Positions 12,040 through 25,792 of a DNA stretch of 64,000 bases are shown piece after piece. The DNA comes from Ephemerocybe angulata (lineage: Eukaryota; Basidiomycota; Agaricomycetes; Agaricales; Psathyrellaceae): positions 62,001-126,000 of the forward strand of contig JAACJK010000014.1 in assembly GCA_013368325.1 (NCBI GenBank), in the 5' to 3' direction. The position numbers and the translations under genes were made by a program. The first letter of the stretch is position 1. The number at the start of each line of letters is the position of its first letter. The notes under the pieces are model-generated. The model saw nothing but the letters and a program-made list of their open reading frames with translations, did not search any database and was not told where the DNA came from.

Positions 12040-12955
12040 GAGGGAAGTCCGATGTCGCGAGGTAATCCGCTCAAAAGGGAGGGTGGTCGAAAAACGCGTC
12101 GCGCGCGACGAAACACGCGATTGCAAGAAACCGAGCGCGAAAATGAATAAAAGAAAGACATATTATTATACTCTACCATATAACGTATCGGAGTACCAAA
12201 AGTCTTGTGAAGAGAGGAGTGTAGAGAGGAGAGAGGTCGATTAGAAGAAACCCCCGGTTTCGTTACACTTTGGTACAAGCCCCTTCTTCGAAGGTTCGAG
12301 CTGAGCTCGAAAACGCCTCCCAAAAAGGCGTTTGTTTGGTTTAACCAAACATCGAAAGAAGTGGGCGCGGAACGAACCTAGTGGCGGGCGCTTGTTCCAG
12401 CCTAAGAACACGATGGACCATCCCATTATAACGCTTGGTCGTCGGGTGTACGAAACTGCTGTCGATTGCACAGCTGTGTAGCTAATTCCAGCGCGGCGCC
12501 TTGTTCCATTGAGGGAAGCGACACACGCAGACCGCCCAAAAAGACAATACCGACAATACCTTATTGTCCTCAAGAATGCAACTCTGGCCGCTTAGACGAC
12601 GCCGATTTTTGCATTATCCCTCAACGGCCGATTGTCCCCTTTTCTGCTTAAAAGGAGCGCTCTGTGTTCGAACTGGTTCTCCTCAGTGCGATCAGGATCG
12701 TTCTTGTTCACCGTCCTCCTTTTTCAACCCCTGCCCGCGCCTTGGTCTCGACGACGACGACTGGTTTTCTGCACATCTTTCTTTCTTTCCTCCCGCCATC
12801 TCAGCTCTAGCTTGATCCACTCGTTTATCTATTCTTCAACGCAAAGCTAGTAGCGGGTCTACTCTTCACAAAAGAGCCCTGACAACGACTCCGCACTCCA
12901 GACACATTCCAGACCATACCCCCTTCTGCGCTTTATAACCAGCTCCTTCGTCGAA
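12040..12955. other. Intergenic region with short hairpins
   Basis: No gene is supported. There are small inverted repeats around 12280-12350 (for example gtttggtt followed one base later by aaccaaac). A pyrimidine-rich stretch before 12955 fits the leader of the small gene that follows. Confidence 0.4.
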
Positions 12956-14065
12956 ATGGCCGCTATCAGCCGCGATCCTCGTTTCTCCATGTCCCTCGCC
13001 ACTCCCATCGAGGTTAAATTGTGAGTTTTTTTCTTCCACCCTTCTCCAATGTTTATAATGGTAACTGATAGTATCGTTGGCGGGAACTGCACGGTCAAAA
13101 TTCTAATCTTCGAACCTTCGTTTACGCATGACAGCTTGACTGATAGACCACCAGGTGCAATTCAGAGGGACCAATGCCCGTATTCTGTTCGCCAGAAAGG
13201 GCTGAACATCATCTAAGGCTCTCTGAGAATATTTTCTATGTTATTCAAGGTTCCATGACATACACCAATACGGAGGCAGCTCGGGAGAGACAGAAACAAA
13301 TCTAAGAAAATGCGGTAAAATCCAAGAAAATAATTAGATCGTATGTAAACAGTCCTGCTTCGCGAAGCGAGGTCCCGTGGACCTCGGTCCAGCCCGAGTT
13401 TGACCAACTAGAGAGCCTAGCTTGCGGTCCAAATAGCCAGTCGCATGTCGTTGTTTCGCTGCCTCAGACATAAGACTGGAAACCTATTCCTTCTATCTTC
13501 CTCATGTTGGCGCACATCCAAAGGTTGTCTTACTTTTCAATGTCATTGTTACCTTCGCCGGATAAGCAATTGGTCAACAGAATAGCACACAATAACGAGT
13601 CAGCAAATATGTTATTGTGTGTGAGGCATTGGTGAGGCATGCCCTCAGAATATCCTATGTCTATTCTGTGGCATAGCTGAGCTAAAAAAAAAACATGTTT
13701 CTGGGTCGTTTTGAGGTGTTTTCTCTTGACTAGATAGCTATTAGGCGCGAACACAGTAGGAGATAATGGACTTCGAGGTCCCGCACATCACGGCTGCCTC
13801 AAGAATCATTTTCGAAGTTGAATTTTGACCGTGCAGTTCCCGCGCACCTTACTGATAGCCTATTGTTCGCCAATGCAGCTCCTCGACCGAACCCCGCATC
13901 TCCTACGGAAAACGACTTGAGCGCCAGCTCGTCAACCTCTGGAAAATGCTCACCCGCCCCCGCACCAAGCAACGAGCCTCCTTCATGCCCCCTGACTTCG
14001 TCTCCCTCACCTCGCGCAGACGCAGCACCATGACCTCCCAATTCTACAACCGCGTCCGCGCTTGA
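12956..14065 (+). CDS. Small basic protein, unknown, interrupted by an element-bearing intron
   Basis: Exon 1 is 12956-13020 and exon 2 is 13879-14065; together they give 83 residues. Exon 1 ends in two spare bases before GTGAGT. The next in-phase acceptor is the cag at 13876-13878, 858 nt away, and the joined frame runs cleanly to TGA at 14063-14065. The protein starts MAAISRDPRFSMSLATPIEV and continues into a Lys/Arg-rich region (KRLERQLVNLWKML, then RRRSTMTSQFYNRVRA). No family is recognised. The long intron is explained by a roughly 779-bp inverted-repeat element: taking it and one copy of its 8-bp flanking repeat away leaves a 71-nt intron, near the local norm. I infer that the gene is real because both exons keep frame and coding-like composition across the gap. 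Confidence 0.6.
13072..13850. mobile_element. Non-autonomous terminal-inverted-repeat element inside an intron
   Basis: The 24-bp sequence beginning gcgggaactgcacgg at 13080-13103 recurs as its reverse complement at 13820-13843. Weaker pairing extends inward to about 13116 and 13809. The 8-mer actgatag flanks it on both sides (13064-13071 and 13851-13858), as expected for an 8-bp target-site duplication of the hAT type. The outermost 8 bases or so of the two ends match poorly. The interior has no coding capacity, so this is a MITE-like element. The same 8-mer also occurs once inside (about 13139), so the duplication call is good but not certain. Confidence 0.65.
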
Positions 14066-14643
14066 GCTGCGATACCCTATCATCCTCACGATCCAACATG
14101 CGATACCGCCGTCTATGCCCCCGATATGAACCCGAATTATATGAACCTCATGAGCTTCGAGCTTTAAGCTTGCCATGTCGCTGTTCTCGTATACCACGCC
14201 AACTGTACCCCTTTGTATGGACACGCCACCCCGCCACCCCGATACCCCTACCATAATACCCTGCGCTATCTTTTCATCGAACCCTGGTTTCTTGGAACAA
14301 TTGTTGTAACATCTATCCTTATCTTATTGTACCCTTATATAATTTAGTAGACTAGATGTACCTTGGATACCTTACCCATTTTCGTTGTACACTTGTCGTT
14401 CAAATTCACGCTTGCCACTTTATCTGTATCGCACCAGGATGACGCGGGAAGGAGATCGGAAGGCCTTCCAACAGTCGCAGGAAACGATTAAAAAGGGGTG
14501 AATTAAATGCGAAGGTATGAGATGCCGCGAAGGGAACCGAGTATATTTATACAGCGCAGAACTTTGCTGAGAGATAGATAGAACGCGCGAATGCCGCTAA
14601 TCACCCTGCCATGGTCGAGGAGGGATGGGCACGAGCGTCGAAC
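14066..14643. other. Convergent 3' intergenic region
   Basis: It lies between the 3' ends of the small + gene and the - coiled-coil gene. AT-rich 3' UTR-like sequence is present; no gene is seen. Confidence 0.45.
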
Positions 14644-16607
14644 TTAGAAACCAAGAGCCTGCAGAGCCTATGTAGAGTTCATTCAGTCATCAGAATTCAG
14701 AGCCAAAGAAAAGAACTTAAACTTACGGTGATGGTGCTTGGAGGAAGGGGAGGAGGCGGACCAACCATTTCGTCGTCGTTGGGTCCACCCATCGCCTTCC
14801 TTACAGCATCTAATCGCTTGAGATACGTCATTGCGCGTTCGTACCAATACTTGACCTGGCATTCATTAGCCTAGCGACCTCATACAGAAAAGACAACTTT
14901 CACTTACCCCATCATCAAGTTGACCATTTTCAGTCTGCGAAGTCGTTAAGAGGGTTCTTGTCGCTTCGAGCTCGCCTTTTAAACCTTCCACCTCTTCGGA
15001 GAGTGTTGTATTGCTGCTTGTAAGTCTCTCGTTTTCGGCCTCCAGTTCTTCGATCCGCCTCTCAATCTAGTTTGATCATAATCAGCGACACGCTCAAAGT
15101 CCTTCAGCTTGGCGAATACAACGTACCCTGGCCATCTTTTCCGGAACAGTCTCCTGCTCCTGCTCCTGCGCCGGCCCAGCCACGCCTTCCTCTTCTGTTT
15201 GACGGCCGGGCCCAAAGAGGGACCTACGGATCGTATTGAAGAATCCAGGTGCCGCGTTCGAAGGACCTGCCACAGCATTGGTGTGCTGCTCGGTCACAGG
15301 AGTGGGATAGGGCATCCCATCATCGAAGGGTTGTGGCTGCTTGTTAGCTGGCGTGGTGAAAGGGTCTTTGTCCGACAGATACGCGCCAGGCAGATCTTGA
15401 TCCATGTTGAAGTCTTCGTCGTCGTCGACGTGACCTGGCTCAGGGGGAGGGGTAGCAGGAGCCCCGGCAAAGGACCTCGAACGGCCCAAAGATCCATGCC
15501 CTCTCAATGGCCTGCACAATATGTGTGAGTATACCTGTGGCAGGGGGTGGGACGCCCGAAGACTTACAGTGCGCTGCCTGCTGACAGAGAAGAGCTCCCA
15601 GCTGCAGGCGGTGTACCTGTCGAGATGAACGGGTTCGCATCGGGCGATGTGACCCCACCGTTGACGCTGATATGACTAGTAGAAATAGGTGAACTGAGGA
15701 AAAGACGAGAGAGCAATGAAGGGACACGAACCCCGCTCCAGCGGCAGAGGCAGTCGATGCTGGCTCCTCGTTCCCAGCCGTGGTCCGCATTTCATTGCAA
15801 ACTCGAAGGTCCCGGTCATACTTTACAGCTTGAGCACATCTTCGTCAATTATTGGGATAGAAATGGCTTACTCGAGCAACTGTCGGGAGTTTTTCCAAAC
15901 GCACATGTGCCTTGAAGTTCTTGAGTACTGCGGCCTCGTACTTGACCTTTGTGGACGGCGCCTCTCCAGAGTCCCCCCGAGGTGTCGTGGCTCGCTGGGA
16001 ACGCCTCAGATTCGAGCTGCCCGCTGTGTTGACATCATGGCCCCGATCCGCACTGTGTTCATCGATACTAGCAAGGTCGTCGAACCTAAGCGCCGGTTGA
16101 TTAGCTGGACGTTTACTCGGAGAGGGTCTCTTTTACTTACACAGTCAATCCCACTTCGGTAAGCTTAATCCAGTTTTCGCCTTCGATGCGATCATGGGGG
16201 ACTACGCCGTCTCGAGTGAATACGAGCAAACCACTTATTCGCTACGAGTTCATATTGGGTCAGGTAGTTCGCTACCATAGTTATCTGTCCGTAACGCACC
16301 ATCTGAATCAATGCTTTCGTCACAGCGAGATCTCTGTAGCCCCTTCTACGCGCGTTGACATAGTCGACGTTCTTCTTTGTGATACTAGCCAGAACTTGTC
16401 GAAAAATAAGCCGGAAGGTTATGACAACTCGTGAAGAGTATACATACCTCGCGCATGGATGTCCGCAATGGCGATCTCTTCCCCACGATCCTCGGCTTCC
16501 TTGTGAAGGGCGGTCACAGCGAGGATAGTACCTGTGAAGAGTTATGAGAAGGCGCACTGCGGGGTAGAGTGTGATGCCGACTTACGGTCTATGTGGGTTT
16601 TAACCAT
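14644..16607 (-). CDS. Coiled-coil protein, function unknown
   Basis: Eleven exons in transcript order (16607-16586, 16531-16448, 16394-16300, 16241-16141, 16085-15872, 15820-15732, 15675-15568, 15511-15127, 15066-14908, 14855-14727, 14667-14644) give 469 residues and end in TAA. Residues 1-100 form a compact conserved-looking domain (start MVKTHIDRTILAVTALHKEA; later RIEGENWIKLTEVGLTV). The middle is Pro/Ser/Gly-rich with an acidic patch (DDDEDFNMDQD). Residues about 364-420 are a strong coiled coil (IERRIEELEAENERL onward), followed by VKYWYERAMTYLKRLDAV and a poly-Pro tail. I do not recognise the family; chromatin, kinetochore or scaffold roles would be guesses. One intron uses the unusual donor GTTCGT at 15731. 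Introns are 51-60 nt and every join keeps phase. Confidence 0.8.
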
Positions 16608-16878
16608 GGTGTCTCTTGATGAGGATCGTTGAGAGGTGTACCCAGGGAGGAGAAAGGTGAAAGGGGTAGTGGTTGTGACAGCGGGCCCCGCGGTGTAAGA
16701 GAAATAGGTTCAAACGAAACGAGCCCTGCTCGAAAGAAGATGAAGAGAGAGAGTACGGGGTGAAGACGGGCACGGAGAGGAAAACCAGGGCCAGCACTGG
16801 GAGAAGGGGGAAGGAAAGGAATGAGCCCTTCCCTTCACATAGCGAATCTACCTTAAGTGCATATGCGCCTCTCCATTT

Positions 16879-17175
16879 CTAGACAAAGAGGTAGAAATTC
16901 CTTTGTAAATGGTGGCTTGATCCTCCCTCTTCCACCCCTGAGGCGCCAGTGTATCGGGAGCCTCCTCTGGCCACCCACTTGCAGTCAGGGTTTACAACAA
17001 AGCGCCACATAGCCTTGCGTCGCGTCTCGTCGGACATAGGGTCTATTATCTTTGCACGACTCGTTGGAAACGTCGCGTAATACCTGGCGAGAGATCGAAG
17101 GGAACGATGAGGCAGGCGGGGGAAGGTTCGAGAAAGAGAGGCAGTCCTTATTGTGATCATGGTGGTGACTGTCAA
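16879..17175 (-). CDS. Putative small mitochondrial protein, 98 residues
   Basis: A single open frame from ATG at 17175. The first 40 residues look like a mitochondrial presequence (many Arg, Ser, Thr and no acidic residue: MTVTTMITIRTASLSRTFPR and on to RSLRSLARYYATFP). A more typical body follows (DETRRKAMWRFVVNP, then CKWVARGGSRYTG). No family is recognised and no intron is needed. Its 5' flank is partly repeated 520 bases away (17678-17765). It could be a decayed piece of a longer gene; confidence is modest. Confidence 0.42.
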   Translation of the reverse strand: MTVTTMITIRTASLSRTFPRLPHRSLRSLARYYATFPTSRAKIIDPMSDETRRKAMWRFVVNPDCKWVARGGSRYTGASGVEEGGSSHHLQRNFYLFV

Positions 17176-17255
17176 AGATCTAGAGGTTCAATTGACGCGC
17201 GACGCGTCCAAGACATCAAAACGCAGATTAGAATTAAAGTTGGAAGTCTGAGATC
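17154..17255. repeat. Imperfect direct repeat, copy 1
   Basis: This piece, starting gatcatggtggtgactgtc and ending in a gttggaagtctgag stretch, matches 17678-17765 imperfectly with small gaps. It covers the start codon region of the putative 98-residue gene. Confidence 0.5.
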
Positions 17256-18073
17256 TGATCATGGGTTCTTTGGTGACTACTGCCTGTACAACGCACAATA
17301 AGGCGAGTGAGTTAGTGAAGTGGCAATTGAATGGGATAGATAACTCGTAGACGCTCCTATTTTGCCGCGATATGGATCGTGATACTACCCAGCCGGTGTA
17401 GGGCTGACGGCATCAGCATACATGAGTGTCATGGCGGATGCCTGGCTGCTCTTTTACTATGTGTAAGTCATGAAGGCCTCGGGGAAGGCCATAGACAGGA
17501 CGTGAAGAGTGAACACGTTGACGCGATGCTGGTCGCTTTTGAAAGTTGAATGTGTAATATGTTGAGATCACTGGGAGCCCTGCTGCCATAGCCATGGTAA
17601 TGAAAATTTCCCGCACAAGAAAGAAGAAGGAGGGAAGAGCGCTCAGAGGGCAGTTTGCTCGTCGGCGGACCCGGTTGAGATCATGGTGGTAACTGTCCAA
17701 GTCACGAGTCAGCAATTATTGACGCGTCCGATATATGGAAACGGAGTTGGGAGACTCGGAGAGTACGAAGATGAGGCTCACCGGTTAAGGTAGGGGTTAA
17801 GTTAGGTGGGTTAGAACGTTAGAGAATAGAGAGCCTTCCACCGAGTTACAATTAGATAGATGAAGAAAAGTACATGCTATTATTTTGTTACAGATGCATA
17901 ATGACCATGGTATGTATACAGCCAGCCGGTCTATTAGGGTATAGAATGAATCGTGTGACGGATGCTAATGTCCGGGAACTCCCAATAAGAATAATAAATG
18001 AACGAACGGAGATCTATGGGTATGTATGAGAGGGTCCGGAGATACCTGAATCCGTGACAGGCGAACCACAGAA
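17176..18073. other. Intergenic region upstream of the small - gene
   Basis: It holds the direct repeat copy at 17678-17765 and otherwise AT-rich sequence with no supportable gene. The right end is the 3' flank of the lipase gene. Confidence 0.45.
17678..17765. repeat. Imperfect direct repeat, copy 2
   Basis: Second copy of the piece at 17154-17255 (gatcatggtggtaactgtcc onward). The sequence beyond it on the - strand has an open frame of about 100 codons but no similarity I can see to the 98-residue protein. It looks like a duplicated 5' flank rather than a working gene. Confidence 0.45.
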
Positions 18074-19701
18074 TTAAATAATGAGGTGCTTCGCCCAATG
18101 CCTGATCACATCCTCGCCGTCCCTATGCGACTCGAACCTCTTCACATCCCGCGAAACGATGGTAGCATGCGAGTTCCGGATGTCAGGGAGGAATACCATC
18201 TCCTTCTTCAATCCAGGAAGTGTGTTTAGCCAGTTTGCAATCTTCTTTTGATGGGCACTGAGGATAGGGTGTGCCTGGGGTCTAATGATAGCAACCGATT
18301 TGGAGGAGGAAGTGGGAGTCATGGTTCCAGGGTCGTCCGAGTCGACCATGTCCACGATCGCGTCTTCAACTTCTCGCTCGAGCTCGGCGAGGATGTGGAT
18401 AAGTTTCTGCTCGTTCGTCGTTTTGTATTCGTTTTCGAGCAGCTTGATCCTCGCCTTCGATTTGTGGGAGTTGAGGGTGAAGTTGACAAGGACGAGAGAG
18501 ATGAAGGTGGGGATGAGCACTGGTAACATGGTGTATACGACCTGTAGCTTCATTTAGACCTTAGAAAGGGACGGGTGCCACTGTGATACTCACAAGATTG
18601 AAAGGGAAGCGGAACTGAAGCGCGGGCGGCAAGAATGGCTTGCGGAACTTGATACTTGAAGCCCACTCTCTAGACAATACTCGCGGCTTCACGGGACGAG
18701 GAGGGGGGATATCGGGTAACGACCACTCCTTGATGACATGCCTGTGCCCTTCGACCATAGTCCTGTACGCCTTGTTAGATGAAACCGCCGAGGGTATTGA
18801 TCAGACTTACAATTCCAGACCATTTGTCTGATACTCAGCGAATGGGTCCTCCAGTTCGATCGCAGCAGTAACGTACGGAACCGTCACGTCATTAATCCTG
18901 TGAGATCATCATTAGTAGACAAGCCTACGGGCATCCACTAAAGTGCAAGGCTTACGCATTGGCGTATATCCGGAGGTGCTGGAACTTAGTCAGGGCTTGG
19001 TAGAATATCCGCTCTAGCCGCATTGTCAGCTCATGTTCATGTAGAGAGCCGAAATGGACCTGCGCACCTGGGTCTGCCATGACCACAAGAAGTGGTCGTC
19101 CCTTGGGTGACCATTTGTCCACACAGTAGAACTGCTCCCCCGTCCTTGAAAGTAGCTTTGGGCCAAGAGTAGAGAAGACGGATGAGATGAATGAAGGGTA
19201 ACGAGGGAGGCCGATGTGTGGGGTTGCGATGGTATTGAAGTTCACTGGTGTAACTTTATCGAAAAAGCCTTGTTGTGATAGAATCCTATGATGCCGGCAG
19301 TTAGCGATGAGGCTCTTGAGATAACAGTATAGCTCAACGCACCCAACAACGTATCGTGCTACGAGCCCGCCCAAACTATACCCTGTTACGGAAAGTTTCT
19401 TAACCTCTCCCCCATCCTTCTCGAGGGCTTCCACCTTCTCCAAGATCTACTATCTTAGTTAGTCGGGCACGGAATGCAGTTGGGGGAGCTTGCATACTTC
19501 CTTTGCAACTCGCTCTCCTCCCCAGTCAACCCCATCGTACGTCGAATTCTCCCTATTCGTTTCTGGTACCAGGATTTCCAACTTGGTGCCATCTTCGGTG
19601 GGCTCGGAGTACGTCTCCCCCGCAATTCGTTGCAGTTCTGCGAGATGGCCTGGGTTGCCCCACATTCCATGGATAAGAACGAGAAGATGAATAGGAGACA
19701 T
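18074..19701 (-). CDS. DUF676 lipase/serine esterase (Rog1-like) with a membrane anchor
   Basis: Six exons (19701-19498, 19446-19343, 19285-18956, 18897-18811, 18762-18594, 18541-18074) give 453 residues. The alpha/beta hydrolase signs are clear. LLVLIHGMWGNPGHL near the start is the oxyanion-hole HG strand. GYSLGGLVARYVVG is the nucleophile elbow with catalytic Ser. FNTIATPHIGLP follows, and INDVTVPY is where DUF676 enzymes place the acidic residue, with EGHRHV close behind as a candidate His. A hydrophobic helix (MLPVLIPTFISLVLVNF) begins exon 6, and a charged coiled tail follows, so it is probably a membrane-bound acylglycerol or phospholipid lipase. The ATG at 19701 is chosen because it starts MSPIHLLVLIHG directly; an upstream in-frame ATG exists at 19764. 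All introns are 48-58 nt. Confidence 0.9.
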
Positions 19702-21126
19702 TGCGAGAGTAGAACGCGAGACCAAGAAACGGAGAGAAGGAAGTGTCGTTGAGGAGAGCCACAAACACCCCGCTTGCTAATAAATGACCGTGGGTGTGGC
19801 GTTGCCGGAGATGAGCCGAAGCTGTGCGTCATCATCCTCGCCGTCGCCACGCGTGGCTCGGCAGAGCGGTAAGATTAGGCGCCCGCGATCGCGTCCTTGA
19901 TCGGGACGACCCACTTGGTCTCCGTACACTGCGAATCGCTGCGAGACGACAGCCATTTCAAATATCTAAAGTATGGCCCTCTGGGCATCCCTGGACACTT
20001 CCATCTACCCCAAGCTAATTGCAAAATCCCTGACTATGGTAACACTGTATCGACCTTCACCCGAAACGGGGCGCCTGGGCTCACATCCGATTTGGCATCT
20101 GTTCCTTATGAACGCACATCAGCCCAACATGAATCTCCCTAAGTCGCCTGAAGTATAGTTTTGGTACTTTTGCTTGTATTATGGCCAATGAATCAGTACT
20201 ATGAATTGGGATTGAATTGGGAGGTTTCCCTTTTCGTTCACCACTGAGTCGCCGAATAGGCATGAGTCCAAATCTAGGCTGAGCCCACTTGAATCCGATG
20301 TCCCCGGGTGAAGCATATTCCACTATCCTTTTTAATCCTGATGCTTCTTCAACTGATCTTTATCCACCTCTCTACGCTCGCATGACATCAGACGATTCAT
20401 GGGAGCACCGTATAAAGAGGGAGCGGGACCACGACTTACCAGGCAAGGCGTCCTTGCCTCCACGGCCACCTTTCCTAGGAGAGGTACACAAGTTTATATT
20501 CATATTGTAAGTTTTTTGGCCTATGTAGGCGGCGTCTACGCCTTAGTGTACATACGTTGGCTCGGTCTAGACTTGGCGTATCAAGCAACTGGGCCACTCT
20601 GGGATTTGCGACCTCGCGTAGGGACGTGCATAAAACACCCAATACGCTCACAAAAACGCGCACAAGACGCCCAATACGCTGACAAGACGCCCAAGGACGC
20701 GCCCAATGCGCCCACAAGACGCACAACGACGCGCACAAGGCGCGCACCAAGCAAGCCCAGGACGCTCACCCCCAATGCGATCAAATAACTACTTATTAGG
20801 AAGGAGATTTCCTTTTAGGGACTGTTTTTGCAGGGGTCCAGGAGTACAAACCTTTCCACTTTTTCAAAGTGTCCAGGAATCGCTGGGAGGTGCTGGAAAG
20901 GTATGTGGATAGGCAATACACTGTAAATGCAGCACACAATCTATTCAATTGGACGGCGTATCACACTTCCGATGGGCTGGGCTTTTATCAATAAGGAACC
21001 GAGACGGTCTTGGCCCTGCGGACTGCGCAAGACAACAGCGGCATGACGGAAACTTGGGTTGCACTCTGAATATCTATCATGAGCTACCGCCCGAGTGGGG
21101 AAGGTAACGCGAGGTCGAAATTAGCA
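19702..21126. other. Gene-poor region with a low-complexity GC-rich block
   Basis: No gene is supported over 1.4 kb. The notable part is the degenerate repeat at 20633-20782. Short palindromes such as ggcaaggcgtccttgcc occur near 20442. Confidence 0.5.
20633..20782. repeat. Degenerate short tandem repeat
   Basis: About 150 bases built of variants of acaagacgc and ccaatacgct, repeated roughly a dozen times with drift. It is strongly G-poor on the + strand. It opens long reading frames by chance on both strands; none looks like a real gene. Confidence 0.6.
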
Positions 21127-22926
21127 TCACCAGAAGGGCAAAAATAGATAGAAGACTGCATAACCTCCGGCCCAATTCCGCTGGATGGAAACTGCGAAGA
21201 GTGAAGATGCAATGAAAGGCGCTAACGCCCGGCTTGCAGACCCGACCATCTGAGCACCGCCGTTGGCAGATCCAAGAAGGAGCTTATTGGGGCAGACCTG
21301 CACAACAAGGACACCCATCGAAGCTAACAGGCACAAATTCAGTGTGGGGAGACATGTCGCGTAGTTGGCACGTACCGTAACACGGTGAAACCGCTATCGT
21401 CTGGATAATGAATTGAGTCAATATCACGCAACTTACTCGAGCGTCAATTCCTCCGGCCTGCCTCGCCAACATATTTGCTATGGGAAAGGCGCCGACGGAG
21501 ACGAAGAGTAACAGGATCGCATTTTGGAAGACCTTGGTGGGTCCAAACCGCCTGATAGCGGGTCCAGTGGCAAAAGCGGAGAGGAGGCCATTGACCATCC
21601 CAAATGTGCCCATAAGAACACCAATTCTGAAGGGGTCCATTCCAAGGCCACCATAGCCGATGGGTGTGGAGTACACCAATGGGATAAGCGCCGAGATAGC
21701 CATATCAAAGAAGTTGAATAAGCCGTAGTTCAGGACAGTGGTGATATAGTCGGGTGTGAAGAGGTCGGAAAGAAGGGGGGTTGCTTCTGCTGGGACCTGA
21801 GGGACAGCACTCTCCATGCCAGTAGTTCCATAGTGAATCGAGTCTGCATTTGGCAGGAGTGCGGCAGTCATATCGTCTTCGTCCAACGCACTGTTTACGG
21901 GAATACGGAGTGCTTTGTTGACAAGCCAGCCCCAAGCGCCTTTGAAGCCGAGCTTCCTCGAAGTCGATGGTAAGGTCTGACACATGCCCTATCAGCCAAG
22001 TGCATTCGGCATAACCTTTGAGAACTAACCTCTTTTAAGGCTATACTCGAGACTATGAAGGATAGAAAAGCGAGGGAGGAGGCGGCAGCGCATGGCAGAA
22101 AGTAGGGATATTGGTAGAAGAAGGGTATCTTGCCAAAGGTTTCTGTCCATCGGGCGGCTGGGTTGCTCAGCACTCCACCAAGCATCGGCCTTGTACAATT
22201 TAATCAAGACTTCCCGTCCCCAGATGTAGCGCAAATCTGACTCACCCTATGGTAGCGCCGGAGACCCACATCATAGGTACCAGCGCATATGCATCCCCAA
22301 TGTTTGTCGAGTCAGTGATCTAGCGACCTTGGAGTGAGAGAATTCAACTTGGATGGTACTTGTAAACGTACTTCCGCCACAACGCTTTTTGAGACGCCGA
22401 TATTCCCATTGAAGCAGCCTTGCATAGCACGAAAGAACACCAGGGGCCAGAAAGTTTTAGAGAGGCCGAATCCAAGCATGGCCATCGACAGTCCGAGTGG
22501 TCCCAGGATAAGAACTGGCTTTCGACCTATCTGATCAGACAGCCAGCCCCAAGCAAACACTGTGGCAGCTTCTGAAAAGAAGAAGGTAGATTCCTGGAGA
22601 GGATGGTCATAAGTGCCGACTGAGGTTCGAGCGAGCCTTTTACTCACAACCAAACCAGCATAGTATCCTATCTTCGTTTCGTCCCCTCCTGTGATCCCCG
22701 TCTCCCTCACAAACTGGTTAACGAAGGGGTATATGACCGTCGCAGTTATGGGCTCTGCGATCTGTGTTAAGAATATTATACCCAGCTGTAGCTTTGGCAG
22801 AGGCGTCCGCGCGACCTTGTGGGTGCCTACGCCAGCGGTTTCTTCGCCAGCATTTCGTTCGAGGGTGGTCATTGCAATGGGCTCCAGAGGCCTGGGCGGG
22901 GTGGAGGAAGATCTAGTGTCATACAA
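21127..22926 (-). CDS. Major facilitator superfamily transporter
   Basis: Six exons (22926-22648, 22593-22372, 22319-22246, 22189-22030, 21976-21376, 21323-21127) give 510 residues. About twelve membrane helices are visible. The MFS motif A between helices 2 and 3 is WLSDQIGRKPVLI, preceded by ESTFFFSEAATVFAWGW. Further signs are RAMQGCFNGNIGVSKSVVAE in helix 4-5 and PMLGGVLSNPA after helix 5. A hydrophilic central loop (SALDEDDMTAALLPNAD) separates the halves. The family resembles fungal DHA1/ZIF-type transporters; the substrate cannot be told. A 36-nt GT-AG stretch inside exon 5 (21436-21401) is in frame and its translation fits a helix, so I kept it as coding. The start could also be the ATG at 22872. 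It is divergent from phosphoglucomutase. Confidence 0.9.
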
Positions 22927-23646
22927 AACTGGTCGGTTAAATCCTGGTCACCCTACCCCGAGTCATATTAGGAAGAATACAAAGTCCACGGGCCCGCGGC
23001 GTTTTACGAAAGTTGTGTCGAGCTATCAATCGAACACAAGGCTCAGCGCTCATGGTTCAACGTTCAAAGCCAATGAAGGGTAGCCACGACGGCACATTCA
23101 GCACAAGGAATTCTGTGCTCCGCAGTTTAGATCACGAATGTTGTAACTTGGAGGGTATCCTAGGGTATCTCGGTATTTTGCCTGAAAGCCGATAAGTTCG
23201 GACCTAAACTTCGTGATAGACGCCCGTACGAAAATGACATAATTCATGTAGTGATAGCTCTGAGTGACCGTTAAGTGAACCTTGAAATATAGCTGAGACA
23301 GTAGCTGAGCGTCTAGAAGTGTGTGCGCTCACCTCCTGTTTCTACTTCTCTTCGCCCAGGCCCCTGCCGTGAACATCGGGATCCTGAACGAACGCGATCG
23401 ACAGCGGCTTCAGGCCGCACTTCAAATCCAGTCCCGATAACGATCTTCCGGTATTGATTTGGGCCCGTTGGATGTTCTTGAGACTCTTCTGCGGTATCGA
23501 TGCTCTTCAACATGCGTCGTTGAGAGATATCGAGGAAGGGGGTTGACGGGAGCGGTCACATGACGTGAATCTGACATCATATATAGGGGGGATCGATACG
23601 GGGCAGGGAGTCTTGGATTCGAATTCACTACTCTCATCCACCTATC
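22927..23646. other. Divergent intergenic region, MFS transporter / phosphoglucomutase
   Basis: About 720 bases that must hold both promoters. A TATA-like atatatagg lies at about 23580-23588, some 60 bases before the phosphoglucomutase ATG. No gene is seen. Confidence 0.45.
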
Positions 23647-25613
<1,967 letters not shown>

Positions 25614-25792
25614 ACGGCCGCTGCTTCTGGATTTTTGGACGTTCTCTAATTGTCGCTTCAACTTATTACTTACTGGTGGATGGACTTTCGGAATGTGGAT
25701 CTTAGAAACTCAAGTTGTAACATTAGCACTTATACGAGTACTTGAGAAAGGAATTGGATTGATTTTACAAATTTACTGAGACAAGCATCAGT

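Noticed and set aside
20399..20788. 129-codon frame through the short-repeat block
   Set aside because: Its length comes from the low-complexity repeat; open frames also exist on the other strand.
21401..21436. 36-nt GT-AG segment in the MFS gene as an intron
   Set aside because: Too short, a multiple of three, and its translation completes a membrane helix; kept as coding.
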